Of a stretch of 64,000 nucleotides of DNA, positions 12,001 through 21,983 are shown piece after piece. A program made the position numbers and the translations under genes. The notes beneath the pieces were generated by a model. The model was not told where the DNA came from and searched no databases. It saw nothing but the letters and a program-made list of their open reading frames with translations. The DNA is from Allantophomopsis cytisporea (Eukaryota; Ascomycota; Leotiomycetes; Phacidiales; Phacidiaceae), in contig CP103029.1 of assembly GCA_024752435.1 (NCBI GenBank), forward strand, positions 1,488,001 to 1,552,000, in the 5' to 3' direction. Each line of letters opens with the position of its first letter. The stretch's first letter is position 1.

Positions 12001-14589
12001 ATCCAGGTCGGCTCTGAGCTTGGGTACCTTCAAGGCTTATTGTTAAGCAGTCTTTTGTCTATAATGACTGCTTACAAAGCAGACCCAACTCTCAAGCTTG
12101 ATAGATCGGCAGTTAGAGCAGATCTTCTGGTGGATTGTGTGCAGAAGACAGGCAGCCCTCAAGTTCAAAATGCTGCGCTCTTGCTCATTGCAAGTCTTGC
12201 CGATACTGCTCCCGAATTGGTACTACATAGCGTAATGCCAATCTTTACTTTCATGGGATCTTCCGTTCTTCGTCAGAACGATGAGTATTCCGCCCATGTC
12301 ATTGACCAGACTATTCGCGAGGTCATTCCTCCTCTGATTGCATCCCTACGCAAAGACAAGGGTAACCCTGTTACTGGCGCTGCAGAGCTATTGTTGAGCT
12401 TCGTCGCTGCCTATGAGCACGTACCCATGCATCGACGTAGCAAGCTCTACACATCTTTGGTGAAGACGCTTGGCCCCGAAGACTTCTTGTTCGCTCTTCT
12501 TGCTATGCTCTCTGACAAATATGGCGCCACCGATCGTATCAAGGCGTTTGCGGCCGAACTTTCTGGCTGCTTTGGTGTTGAAATACAACTTCAGTCCGCT
12601 GTTAAATATCTCGATCTGGTTGCTGATGTTTTGGCACCAAAACCAGCTTTCTCTACTGCCCTAATTGGATCTAATGAGTCTGGTGAAGTGGACCATGCTC
12701 GTATTGCTCTACGCCAATTATCCTTACTTCCTCATATCCTGTCTCAGAAGCGTCTCATTCAGCACACTGCTAAACTACTCGGAAATGACGACATGGAATC
12801 GGCTCGTGTTCGTGAGCTTTACTCGAGCCTTCTTGAGAAGGTGCTTGCTCTAGCCGACAGTTTGAAGAAGGACAAGGCTTTACACAATGCTTGTGGCGAT
12901 GTCTTGGAAAGCGTACTCGGTCTTTTGTCTACCAGCGAATTTATCAAGTCAATTGAAGCGCTGCTTGATAGGCCTAATGACGATCTTCGTCGCAAGATTC
13001 TCCGCTCTCTCGAAGTCCGTATCGACCAGGAGAGCCAGTCCAACCCCGTTTCAAGAGCTGCCATGCTTGGTTTCCTGCCTCAACTTACAGCAATCATTCG
13101 CGAGTCAACTGATACTTTGTACAAGCACACTGCGGTTGCTTGTGTGGACAAGATTGCTGAAAAGTACGGCAAGAAGGATTTAGAGGCTGTTGCCGCTGCC
13201 GCAGAGACCATTGCCAGTACTCACTGTCTTGGCCAACAAGATGGGCGTCTGCGTGTTATGGCTCTATTGTGCCTTGCATCTCTGGTCGATATTCTTCGTG
13301 AGGGTGTTGTCCACATCCTTCCAACAGCTGTGCCAAAGGCACTTGAATATATGACTGCAAGTATCAAGGAAAATGAGGAAGAGCCAAAACTGCACAACGC
13401 AGGCTATGGATTTATTAGCGCACTTGCTCAGTATCTTCCATATATGGTTTCTGGAAACTATCTCGATCAACTATTGAAAATTTCCAACAGCTCTGCAGAA
13501 GCCGATTTCGATGAGGAGGCAGATGAGAGCCGTATCAACTGCCTTCAGATTATTGCGAAACAAGCTGAGGCTAAGAGCATGTTTGCAGCCATGGACAGCA
13601 ACTGGGATCATGCAGCAACCGCTGGCCCTATTGTAAGTTTAATCGTATTTCCCGTCGACTATACATATCACTTACAGAACTCGCAGGCTCTCCGTGAATA
13701 CATTGATATCCTTGGCACAGCGATTGAGAGACATCCTAAGTCTGTTGTCACAAAGAATTCTCAAGTCCTTTCAAATATTTTCCTCAAGGCCTTCGACCTT
13801 CGACGACAATGGTCCAGTTCTGCTTCTGAAGACTTTGATGATGAAAACATGGAGGATATTGAACAGGCCATCAACGAAATCGCTATCAAGATGATTTATA
13901 AACTTAATGATTCGACATTCCGTCCGATTTTCGCCAAGTTTATTGAATGGGCCTCCACATCTCTCCCTAAGAAGGACAAGAAAGGGCGTAGCATGCGTCT
14001 TCAAAGCGTTTACTCTTTTATGGCCATCTTCTTCGATGATCTCAAGTCCATTGTCACCAGTTACGCTACCTATGTTCTTGATAGTGCTATCGACGGCCTT
14101 CAGTCTGTCAATGCTAAAGACTCGGATTCGGTCGATCTCTGGTCAAAGGTTCTACGAACATTGGTCAAATGTTTTGAGCACGACCAGGATGACTTCTGGC
14201 AATCACCTTCTCATTTCAGTGTGATCGCGCCAGTTCTCGTTGCTCAGTTCACGAATGCTTCATCTCTACCACTCCTCGAGGAGCTTGTTCCAGCCGTAGT
14301 AGAACTAGCTGCTGCTGCTGATTCCGCAGACCACCACAAGGAAATGAACACCGCCATTCTCAAACACATGCGCTCTGAGAATACCGATGTACGACTTGCC
14401 GCTGTCAAGTGCCAGCAAGCATTGACAGATCGTTTGGGTGAGGAGTGGCTATCTATGTTACCAGAAATGCTACCGTTTATTAGTGAGCTGCAGGAAGATG
14501 ATGATGAGATTGTGGAGAAGGAGACGCACAGATGGATCGTCAAGATCGAGGATGTATTGGGTGAGAGTTTGGATTCCATGTTACAGTAG
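9091..14589 (+). CDS. UTP10: U3 snoRNP-associated protein UTP10
   Basis: Exon 1 is 9091-9467. Intron 1 (9468-9515, 48 nt) has a TGCTAAC branch point. Exon 2 starts at 9516 so that IRRFR joins IHEYNTAFVL. A second intron is likely at 13633-13677 (45 nt, GTAAGT to TTACAG); it is a multiple of three and lacks a stop, so the frame stays open if it is retained. The spliced product is 1801 aa, the usual Utp10/HEATR1 length. The start (MASSLSAQLSQIAANSTNSL) is typical of filamentous fungal Utp10, and the rest is HEAT-like helical repeats with a conserved C-terminal region. Utp10 belongs to the t-UTP/UTP-A part of the small-subunit processome and is needed for rDNA transcription and 18S processing in the nucleolus. 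Confidence 0.95.
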
Positions 14590-14869
14590 TTTTATAAAAC
14601 TGTTCTGGGGCATTGCATAGGTTGGCGTTGGTAGGAAAACTAGATAGCATATTGCATTGTGTTCAATTTTAGTCTTCAAGCATTCATATCTTTTTTTCAC
14701 TCATGTGACAAGCATGTTATTAAAATGTTTGTGGATCACGTCGAAGTGGATATTGAGAGTTGTTTTAGCTATCTTTGTTGAAAAGTCCAGCCTTGCGGAA
14801 ACATCTGGGTATCACTAATCCAGATGTGTAAACATTATCTCTAAGAAGTTCTTTTGTCTCATTGATATC

Positions 14870-15690
14870 CTAAAAAAAGATCTGGGTCCTCGGGCTCCAC
14901 AATTTTCTGGGGATAGCAGTAGCAGCCTCCATTGGGGCCTGCATATCGAAGTTGGTTCTTACCATCAGCGTCGAAATAAGGCTATGCCGCCGAAGCATAT
15001 GCTCGAAGCAAATCTGCTGCATAACCGTCCATCTCATCAATCTCCGACGTAAAGCGGTTATTGCTACGTCCTATCCCTCTGAAGTAAGCTGGGTAAGTAG
15101 CTTTGGCCAGCATCTGGCGTGTTGGGTGCCCAGATGGCAGGTTCTCCTATGCAAGTCTGATGTGATCTGGAGTGCTAATGTCAAAGTTCTTCTTAATGCG
15201 ATCCCACATATAGCTAACCACAGGCTGAGTGCATTCGACCACAAACATGTCTAACATAATACAGAAGCTGATGAACTGCGAGAGAAGGGTCGATAGTGGA
15301 CGATTGCTGGAAAAAGTGGAATTCTCGATTTCCGAGGGTCGCTTGTCGTGTCCATCACCCAGGGGGCTGACGGTGTTGAAGTTGATGCTGCCGGTATATA
15401 GATACTGAATAAAGTGCTCAAACGTCTCCACACTTTCGTGCTCAAGGTTAAGAGTCTGCGTTTTGGATTCTGAAAAATGACCTATAAAGGTTTTCTCAAA
15501 GAACTTGGAGCGTTCCACAAGAAGATTCCGCGGGAGTATGAATCCAGTCTTCTTTGGACCAACAAAGATTGTGACGGCCGGACCAGAACTGACTAAACTG
15601 ATCAAACGATTAGATGGTACGCTTTGAAAGGGGAGAGCATGCTAACGCTGCAAACTGCTTTGCTGATGGTCCAGAATTGAGGCTCGCCAT
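14870..15690 (-). pseudogene. BTB/POZ-domain gene 1, truncated by in-frame stops
   Basis: Exon 1 is 15690-15647 (MASLNSGPSAKQFAA), followed by a 49-nt intron with donor GTTAGC. Exon 2 starts at 15597 (LVSSGPAVTIFVGPKKTGF) and reaches a TAG at 15149-15147, giving a 164-aa product. The BTB fold core is clear: ILPRNLLVERSKFFEKTF, then VETFEHFIQYLYTG. After the TAG the same frame continues as ENLPSGHPTRQMLAKATYPA and on to LLRAYASAA, a second TAG at 14984-14982, and then PYFDADGKNQLRYAGPNGG. The downstream part aligns with the second BTB gene, so it was once coding. The truncated BTB-only protein could still be made. BTB domains mediate dimerisation and often Cul3 binding; the role here is unknown. 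Confidence 0.65.
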
Positions 15691-16159
15691 TTTGAACAAG
15701 TATACCTCGATTTCTTGACTTTTGGGATTATTTCGAGAAATCAGAAGGTCCTATTATGAGATGGGAGAGACATAAAGCTATAATACTTAGATGCTGCTTG
15801 TGTTTTACTTACCACAGTATGGTAGCGATGAGATATGTATCAAAGTCGGTAGGGACCCTTGTTTACAACTGTAATTATAACTAGGTCATACAGCCTTCGA
15901 GAAAGAAAGTGTGGAATTCAGTATCCAACGTCGTTTGTAAAGAATCCGCATGTGAAGGATATATGCCCCATGCATGAGTGCTCGCGTATCAGCATGAGAG
16001 CGATGTTACACAACAGATTGACAGCAAGGTGCATTTATTCATATCATAACGTTCCCTAGCAGAAGATGCATTCGAGTTCATATCGAAAGCAATATTAAGG
16101 TACGGACTTTAATAATAGAAAAACACCGCATGTTATACGAAGAGAAAGACCATCCTATA

Positions 16160-17090
16160 CCTTATGTTGGTTCCCCTTCTTCCTTGCTTCCAAAAGCTGC
16201 TTGAGTTCCACCACAGACCTTCAGGTTTGAGGAGCTCTAGGAGCCTATCTTTTTATCTCTGATGCTCTCAGAAATGGTGTCAAAATAACTTGGCGCTTCG
16301 CCGCTGAAGACAAAGTGCTTATATGCGCCAATAGCATATTCCTGAAGTAGATCCATCGCATATCTTACTTCGGCGATCTCTAGTTCAAAAGGACTGTACC
16401 AGTGGCTTGTGATTGCTGAGAAGTAGCTGGGTAGAGTTGCTTTGGCTAATAATGTGCGTAGAGGGTGGCCAGCTGGGAGATTTCATGCAGATCAGATATG
16501 TATCGGAAGTACTGCTTTGGGATGCTCCTTGATTTTGTCCCACAATTGATCGATGAGCATCTGTGATACCTCGATATCCAGTTTGTCTGCTAAAATAGAG
16601 AAAGAAATGAACCGTGAAATTTTGATGTCGTCAAATTCCGAATTCCCTTTCTTTGTGTTGGTTAGCTTCCTCTCCTTAGCTGGTGAAGCTGAGGAATCTA
16701 GGCCATCATTGGAGCTAGCTTGGTCGAGGGGAACGATGGTCGTGGAAGGTGAATCATTGTCGTTGGTTTCGTAGTCAAAGTTGACACTGCCACGGTAGAG
16801 ATATTGCAAGACACACATAAATGCCTCGACACTGTCTTTATCGAGTCTAAGAGTCTGCGTCTTAGTCTCTGCGAAATGGCCGAGGAAAGCCTTTTTGAAG
16901 TACTTCGATTGCTGAACGAGTAAGTTACGTGGAAGGATGAATTTGGCTTCTTCGGGTCCGACTAAGATCGTGACAACTGGACCAGCGCTAACCAAACTGC
17001 ACCATTTGGTCAGCAAGATCACTTTGTCAGGGAAAAAGAAAAGAAAACTCACGTTGCAAAATTCTTAGGTGTGAGATTCAAAGGATCCAT
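16160..17090 (-). pseudogene. BTB/POZ-domain gene 2, truncated by two in-frame TGA codons
   Basis: Exon 1 is 17090-17053 (MDPLNLTPKNFAT), followed by a 56-nt GTGAGT-CAG intron. Exon 2 starts at 16996 (LVSAGPVVTILVGPEEAKF) and runs to a TGA at 16494-16492, giving a 180-aa product. The BTB core matches gene 1 closely (ILPRNLLVQQSKYFKKAF, FLGHFAETKTQTLRL). The same frame passes a second TGA at 16485-16483 and then reads NLPAGHPLRTLLAKATLPSY through to DTISESIRDKK. Similarity then moves to another frame around 16250 (LLELLKPEGL), pointing to at least one indel. The N-terminal BTB part looks healthy while the C-terminal part is decaying. Confidence 0.65.
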
Positions 17091-18182
17091 GATTGGCAGG
17101 TGCGTCCTGGCTATTTGAAGCACTCAAAGTAGGTCGGAGAAGCTTGACTGTGTCAGGAAAAGGAAGTTGTGGTGAGTCTTCAGAGAGTTGGCTCACTTAG
17201 CGATGGAGTATTTATATCGAGCGCCCCAAAGTACAAAAGTACTTGAAGTTTACGATTCTAGGAAACCGCTTGTGTGGCTAGGTTAATGGATACCACTCAG
17301 AACTACCTTCTCCTGGGTCAGAAAGTGAAGGTCCTGGAGTCGTGGTGTTGATCCTTAGAAGTAGTGACAAAAGTCATGAACGACGTGGAAGATACTGAAG
17401 AGCCCAATGATCAAATGAATTTAAGGGAGTTGCGTTGTGTTTGGTCACATGTTCGTGTTTCCTCTAGAAATGTAGCAAGTGGCTGCAACAAGACGACGCG
17501 TCAAGATCAAAGTATTGTCGAAGGTTAGTATCATTGAGTTCGAAAAAAGCCTCATACTTTGAGAGACTGAAACTCAATCTGACTACCAGAATAACTTAAA
17601 ATCATGGCATGCAGTCCATTCTTTTCCTTTAAAATTGAGATCATATTTCAACCCGAGAATTAGCACCTAGCTCTTGGTACGAACTTCCGTAAGATAACCA
17701 TAACATAGAAGAAATCCAAGACCGAACTCCTGCTAATACATATGTAAGGAGGAGTTGATGTCCTTTTATAGCACTATTCCCTTACCTTATTATGAGATTA
17801 TTTAGTAGGTATATACACACACACATACAGACAGCAATCTATATATAGTTGACAAACATCTATAAAACCAATCCATCACAGCATCCCTACCAACGATATG
17901 ACCCATGGAGCGAACACTAATCAACATATCTCACAAACTCAAAAAAGAAGTCAAAGCAGTATTTATGACATGAAACTTTCATTCGCATTCTCTTGCTCGA
18001 GAGAGGTATATAAACAACAAAGACCCATCCCCTTCATAAACCCCATACAAAATCCAAATATGATATTGACAATTTCAATCCCCCTTATCCCATCCCATCC
18101 ATGATTTTCCCACCCCTGCCCAATGAAGACAAAGGAAAAGAAAAGAAAAAAAGAAAATGGCAAAGACAAGAATATGCCCGCT
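17091..18182. other. Intergenic region, no gene seen
   Basis: About 1.1 kb between the BTB gene 2 start and the 3' end of the gene at 18183. It is AT-rich with a short CA repeat near 17817. It probably contains the BTB gene 2 promoter and the neighbour's 3' UTR. Confidence 0.5.
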
Positions 18183-19625
18183 TTATCTTTCCACACCCTC
18201 CAGCACCTTCTTTTCCAACTCCTCTAACTCATTGGCAATGACGCCCAAAGTAACTCTCAAGTCTTTCTTGGATTTAGCAAGCACCTTCATGCACGTATCA
18301 CAGCAACGCAGTGAACACCAAGAACACAACCAACGTCTCTGCATATCCTTCTTCTCACATATCTGGCAGGCAACGGGACAAAGGGTATTCTTCGAGCTGC
18401 GCATGGACTTGTGGTTCTGGTAGCAGTCAAAGTGCGTGATGTCTAAAGGTCTCGCTGAGACGACCGTTCCTGGGGCTGCGGGGGGAGGCAAATTGAATGG
18501 CGATATGATAGTGTTCAGGCTTGCTTGAGCTGCTTGGACAGAGGGAGACTGCATTGGCGTCTTGGATTGAGTGGAGTTGGATGGGGCTGGAGAGGTGACT
18601 CTTGATGGCATATTTTCTGCGTTTCCGGCTGCGTAGGCCGCACGTGCAGCTGATTTTGCGAGACTCTGGGTGCTGGGTGCTTTGCGGAGACCAGATGGTC
18701 GGGAGAAATTGGTACGAGATGCTATGGATCGCAGACTCTCTCTTGAAGGAGACTTTCGGAGAACGTGGCGGAAAGTCTCGGGCGAAGGTGGCTTTTCGGG
18801 GACCTTGGGTGGGAGATGTGGTTCGTCTTGTGGCGGTGTGTTTGGAGACACTGGCGATACGATGTAGTTTGATGGATGCTGTTTATCTCGAGACTGGTAA
18901 TCTGGTGTTGGAAGACGTGTGAACGGTGATTGGGTTTGAATGGGGACAGGTGAGAGAGGTGAGACTGGCTCATCCTCAGGACTGCTGCCCTTTTGCTTTG
19001 AGTGCTTATGGCCCATGGGCTTGTTTGGGACGAAATCTGGCTGTGGTGGTGGTCTTGGTGGAACAGCTTTTCTAGTCGTCGATCCTGTGATGCTTTGGGG
19101 CAAGGTAGGTAGGGCTTTCTCAGGAGCAGGCGGGAGTTGTTTGTCGGCGGGAATTGCTGTGGCTCCGTTGCTCTCAGTTAATTTGAGGTCTGCAAAGCCA
19201 ATATTGCGGTCACTCTTGGTAGATCTGCGTCTCCAAAGCTGGGTTTGCTGAACAGGCAAATTGCTGGTTGTACTGGCGAAGTCAAAGTTTGGACTCCCTG
19301 GGAGTTCCTCTGGTGTCGCGGGGGCATTTTCTGAGAGAGGGCTAACTTCGTCTTTTGACGCTGACGATCCTGTGTGTTGGCCAAAGTCGAAGGCCTTATG
19401 AGAATAGGATGGGCTCAAAGAAAATCCGAGATCGTCACCATAAACAGTAGCGACACTATTACGGGAAGGAATGGTCGTATGAAGGGCATGTCCACCAACA
19501 GGTCTTCGCTGAACGGGAGCTGCAGCCATTTTCGAATTTGTTCGACTCAAAGATTTCAAATAATCGTGATCACCAGAAGAGCTTGAAGTACTCGAAGTAC
19601 TGCAGAATCGATAATGTTTCCTCAT
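18183..19625 (-). CDS. Proline/serine-rich protein with C-terminal Cys cluster
   Basis: Single exon of 480 codons starting MRKHYRFCSTSSTSSSSGDH. A second Met follows at MAAAPVQRRPVGG, so the start could be 32 residues later. About 400 residues are disordered, rich in Pro/Ser and SP sites (PLSPVPIQTQSP, VPEKPPSPETF), with proline runs that could bind SH3 or WW domains. The last 90 residues are ordered and carry a dense Cys cluster (CPVACQICEKKDMQRRWLCS, then WCSLRCCDTC) consistent with zinc binding, followed by a charged helix (ELEELEKKVLEG). It looks like a conserved fungal protein of unknown function; I know no name for it. The Cys spacing resembles a B-box or RING-like treble-clef finger without matching either exactly. 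Confidence 0.8.
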   Translation of the reverse strand: MRKHYRFCSTSSTSSSSGDHDYLKSLSRTNSKMAAAPVQRRPVGGHALHTTIPSRNSVATVYGDDLGFSLSPSYSHKAFDFGQHTGSSASKDEVSPLSENAPATPEELPGSPNFDFASTTSNLPVQQTQLWRRRSTKSDRNIGFADLKLTESNGATAIPADKQLPPAPEKALPTLPQSITGSTTRKAVPPRPPPQPDFVPNKPMGHKHSKQKGSSPEDEPVSPLSPVPIQTQSPFTRLPTPDYQSRDKQHPSNYIVSPVSPNTPPQDEPHLPPKVPEKPPSPETFRHVLRKSPSRESLRSIASRTNFSRPSGLRKAPSTQSLAKSAARAAYAAGNAENMPSRVTSPAPSNSTQSKTPMQSPSVQAAQASLNTIISPFNLPPPAAPGTVVSARPLDITHFDCYQNHKSMRSSKNTLCPVACQICEKKDMQRRWLCSWCSLRCCDTCMKVLAKSKKDLRVTLGVIANELEELEKKVLEGVER

Positions 19626-20574
19626 TTACGAAATTTATTTTCTCCTGGTCGAATTTGAAAGGTTGAGCCGATGCCTGATTAGGATTTGAAGTTTCATCCA
19701 TCGAGCCCTGGAATCCTCCATTATTATGTATCGTGCGGGCTGATACGCCTTGATAATCTCGTTGTTGTTTCTATCATAGAGAAGCTGGGCCCGGCCCCGC
19801 AATAGTGAAACCGCATGAGTAAACGTGTAGATGTGCAGGGTTGCACGCTGGAAGAAATAACAACGTCGCGAAGTTCCTTCATGCACCCAATGTGCCTCAA
19901 TTGCTTCCAGCCCAGCGATCGCTGACAGCTCTCTGCCATCTCAGCAAGCTTGATGAATTTTTCGTCATATGGCAACTTCGAAAATCATTTAGTGGAGATG
20001 CAGATGAGCGATGTGTAAGCCTATACGAACCTACCTGAGCTCGGTGCACAAAATAGATGAACAGCTAGTTGAGACATCGTTGGCAACGGCTTTTTGTGGC
20101 GTATCATTGGACGGTGGGCCGTATGAAATATCAGAACATTTATGGATAGAAAAAAGGCTGGATTTCAACTTGACTCTAGGGAAGATAGTATATGTCAGCT
20201 CAACTGTAACTGGATCGTGCCATATAGTAGTGTGATTTTTATGAAGCTGCATGATGTTGTGCTGTCACGACTACTGTGAATGGACTAATATGGTGATAGT
20301 GTCTTGAGAAAAGTCGAATTATCCTCCCTTAGCCTCTAGGACATTGCAGGCATGTCGGAATACCCGCGAAGGATGAGGATCGGATATGTCTTGTGGTTCC
20401 TCCGTGATTGAGGTTGAAAAGCTCCACCCCAGCAGCATGGGACTGCAACAAGGATGATGGAAGCCGGGAGATCCACGACAGGGAATGAGATGGTACGGAG
20501 GGGAGACAGAGAAGAAGAAAAACCGATTGGGATGTATTGATAGCTATGGATGGATGGATTATTGGCTTACGTGG

Positions 20575-20607
20575 TAGAGACGAGATGAGACGAGACGAGA
20601 CAAGAGA
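20575..20607. repeat. Degenerate GAGAC pentanucleotide repeat
   Basis: Successive GAGACGA/GAGATGA units, imperfect, in non-coding DNA. Confidence 0.6.
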
Positions 20608-20982
20608 TGTTGTTGATGTTAACATCGTAAGTATTGAATTCCCCAGCTTAAGCATCGCTTAGAAGAAAGTGTGAAGTTTGTTGCACATTCCATTGGATCT
20701 GGTCCAAATCTGTGCGTGTAGGTCGCTAAGTGGTGATTGATGTCTTGCACGTCCACTCTCTACTCCGTCTCTCTACAGAGTCAGGTTCACATTGTTGCCA
20801 TGCTGCAGTGTTGAGAACGTAATGCTAGACTGATTTAGATGAAGTAAATAACATTGCGTAGAGAATTAATAATAGATTAATCAGTAAAAGAGTGTCGGAG
20901 ATAACAACCTTGAACAAAAGTTTAAATAAATTATTATTTACGCAAAAGGGTGGGAGGCACCACTACACCTCGGCAGAATGAA

Positions 20983-21007
20983 AGAGAGAGAGAGAGAGAG
21001 AGAGAGA
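20983..21007. repeat. (AG)n microsatellite
   Basis: Uninterrupted AG dinucleotides, about 12 units, in the long intergenic region upstream of the gene at 21984. Confidence 0.9.
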
Positions 21008-21983
21008 TATTCATGCGAATCGAAGAGAGCAAAGAATCAAGTCAAGATATTGGACTCGAGAATGCCTGCTCATGTAGTGATGCCTTTCCGCGTCTCGGAC
21101 ATGGCTGATCTATCAACCATTGCATGAGGATCGTACCAAGCCAAAGCATCTATTGAGGATCATCAAACGATTCCCGGTTCACCTCATACTCCCTACAGAA
21201 CCAAGATTCAGCTTTTTTTTTTCTTCTTCAATGCAGCCATATGTTCATGATGATGGACTTCATGCAGCTTGCTTGATCTTGCCTACGCCGCATAGTGGGG
21301 AGGCTCTTCGAGTGACAGGAAGAGCTACCAATATTATATGACTCGTTGGCTTTTCGAATATCCGTATGCCTATGTGCATGCAATGAAGCATCAAAGCGTC
21401 ACATTGCTTTCCCTTCTTCATGTTAAGGTTATGCGTGCGATTGTGTTTGCTTGCATTATTGAAGCAAAGATTGCTGCATGGTATCCACCATCAGTTCATA
21501 CTCCGCAAAGCTATGGCGGTGAGGCAGAGCTATCGTGAGCTGGCATGGTCCATCTATCCGTCGATGAGGTGTTGGCGAACGATGATTAGGACGAAGGCCA
21601 GATTGGCACAAAGCGACTTCGTAAGGTTACCTAGATCAGGCAGATCTACTAATGTGAATATTGTACAGTAACTGTTGGTGATAGAGCTATATTGTGAGTA
21701 TACGTCGTAGCTCAAGCCAGCGAGCTTTCACTTGTCAGTCGTTCTACGCCGTCGAAAGTCTCGCGCAACGCCAACAGCCCTGTCTGTCACCATAGCACCC
21801 CCCGCATCAACAAAGCGTGTCCGTCTCCCGACCAGCAAAACAAAGTAAGGTGGTAACGTAAGGTACCTTACCTTACTACGTGCGTGATATCAAAAAAGTC
21901 TATCATTTGAGTAATCAACCTAGCACACGACAGCCACCATTACGATATTACGAAAATCCACTTTCCACAGCTCCCGCACATCC

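Larger units (their letters stand above)
19626..21983. other. Intergenic region, no gene seen
   Basis: 2.36 kb between two divergent genes (starts at 19625 and 21984). It contains a GAGAC-type repeat near 20575 and an AG repeat at 20983. ORFs here, including the 108-codon one at 20329-20655, are low in protein character. Confidence 0.55.

Noticed and set aside
14982..15149. Programmed stop-codon readthrough in the BTB genes
   Set aside because: The stop contexts (TAG GAG; TGA TCT; TGA AAT) are not the known UGA-CUA type leaky motif, and gene 2 needs two readthroughs plus a frame change. Left as a lesser alternative only.
20329..20655. 108-codon minus-strand ORF
   Set aside because: Ser/Leu-rich translation of a GAGAC repeat region with no motif.
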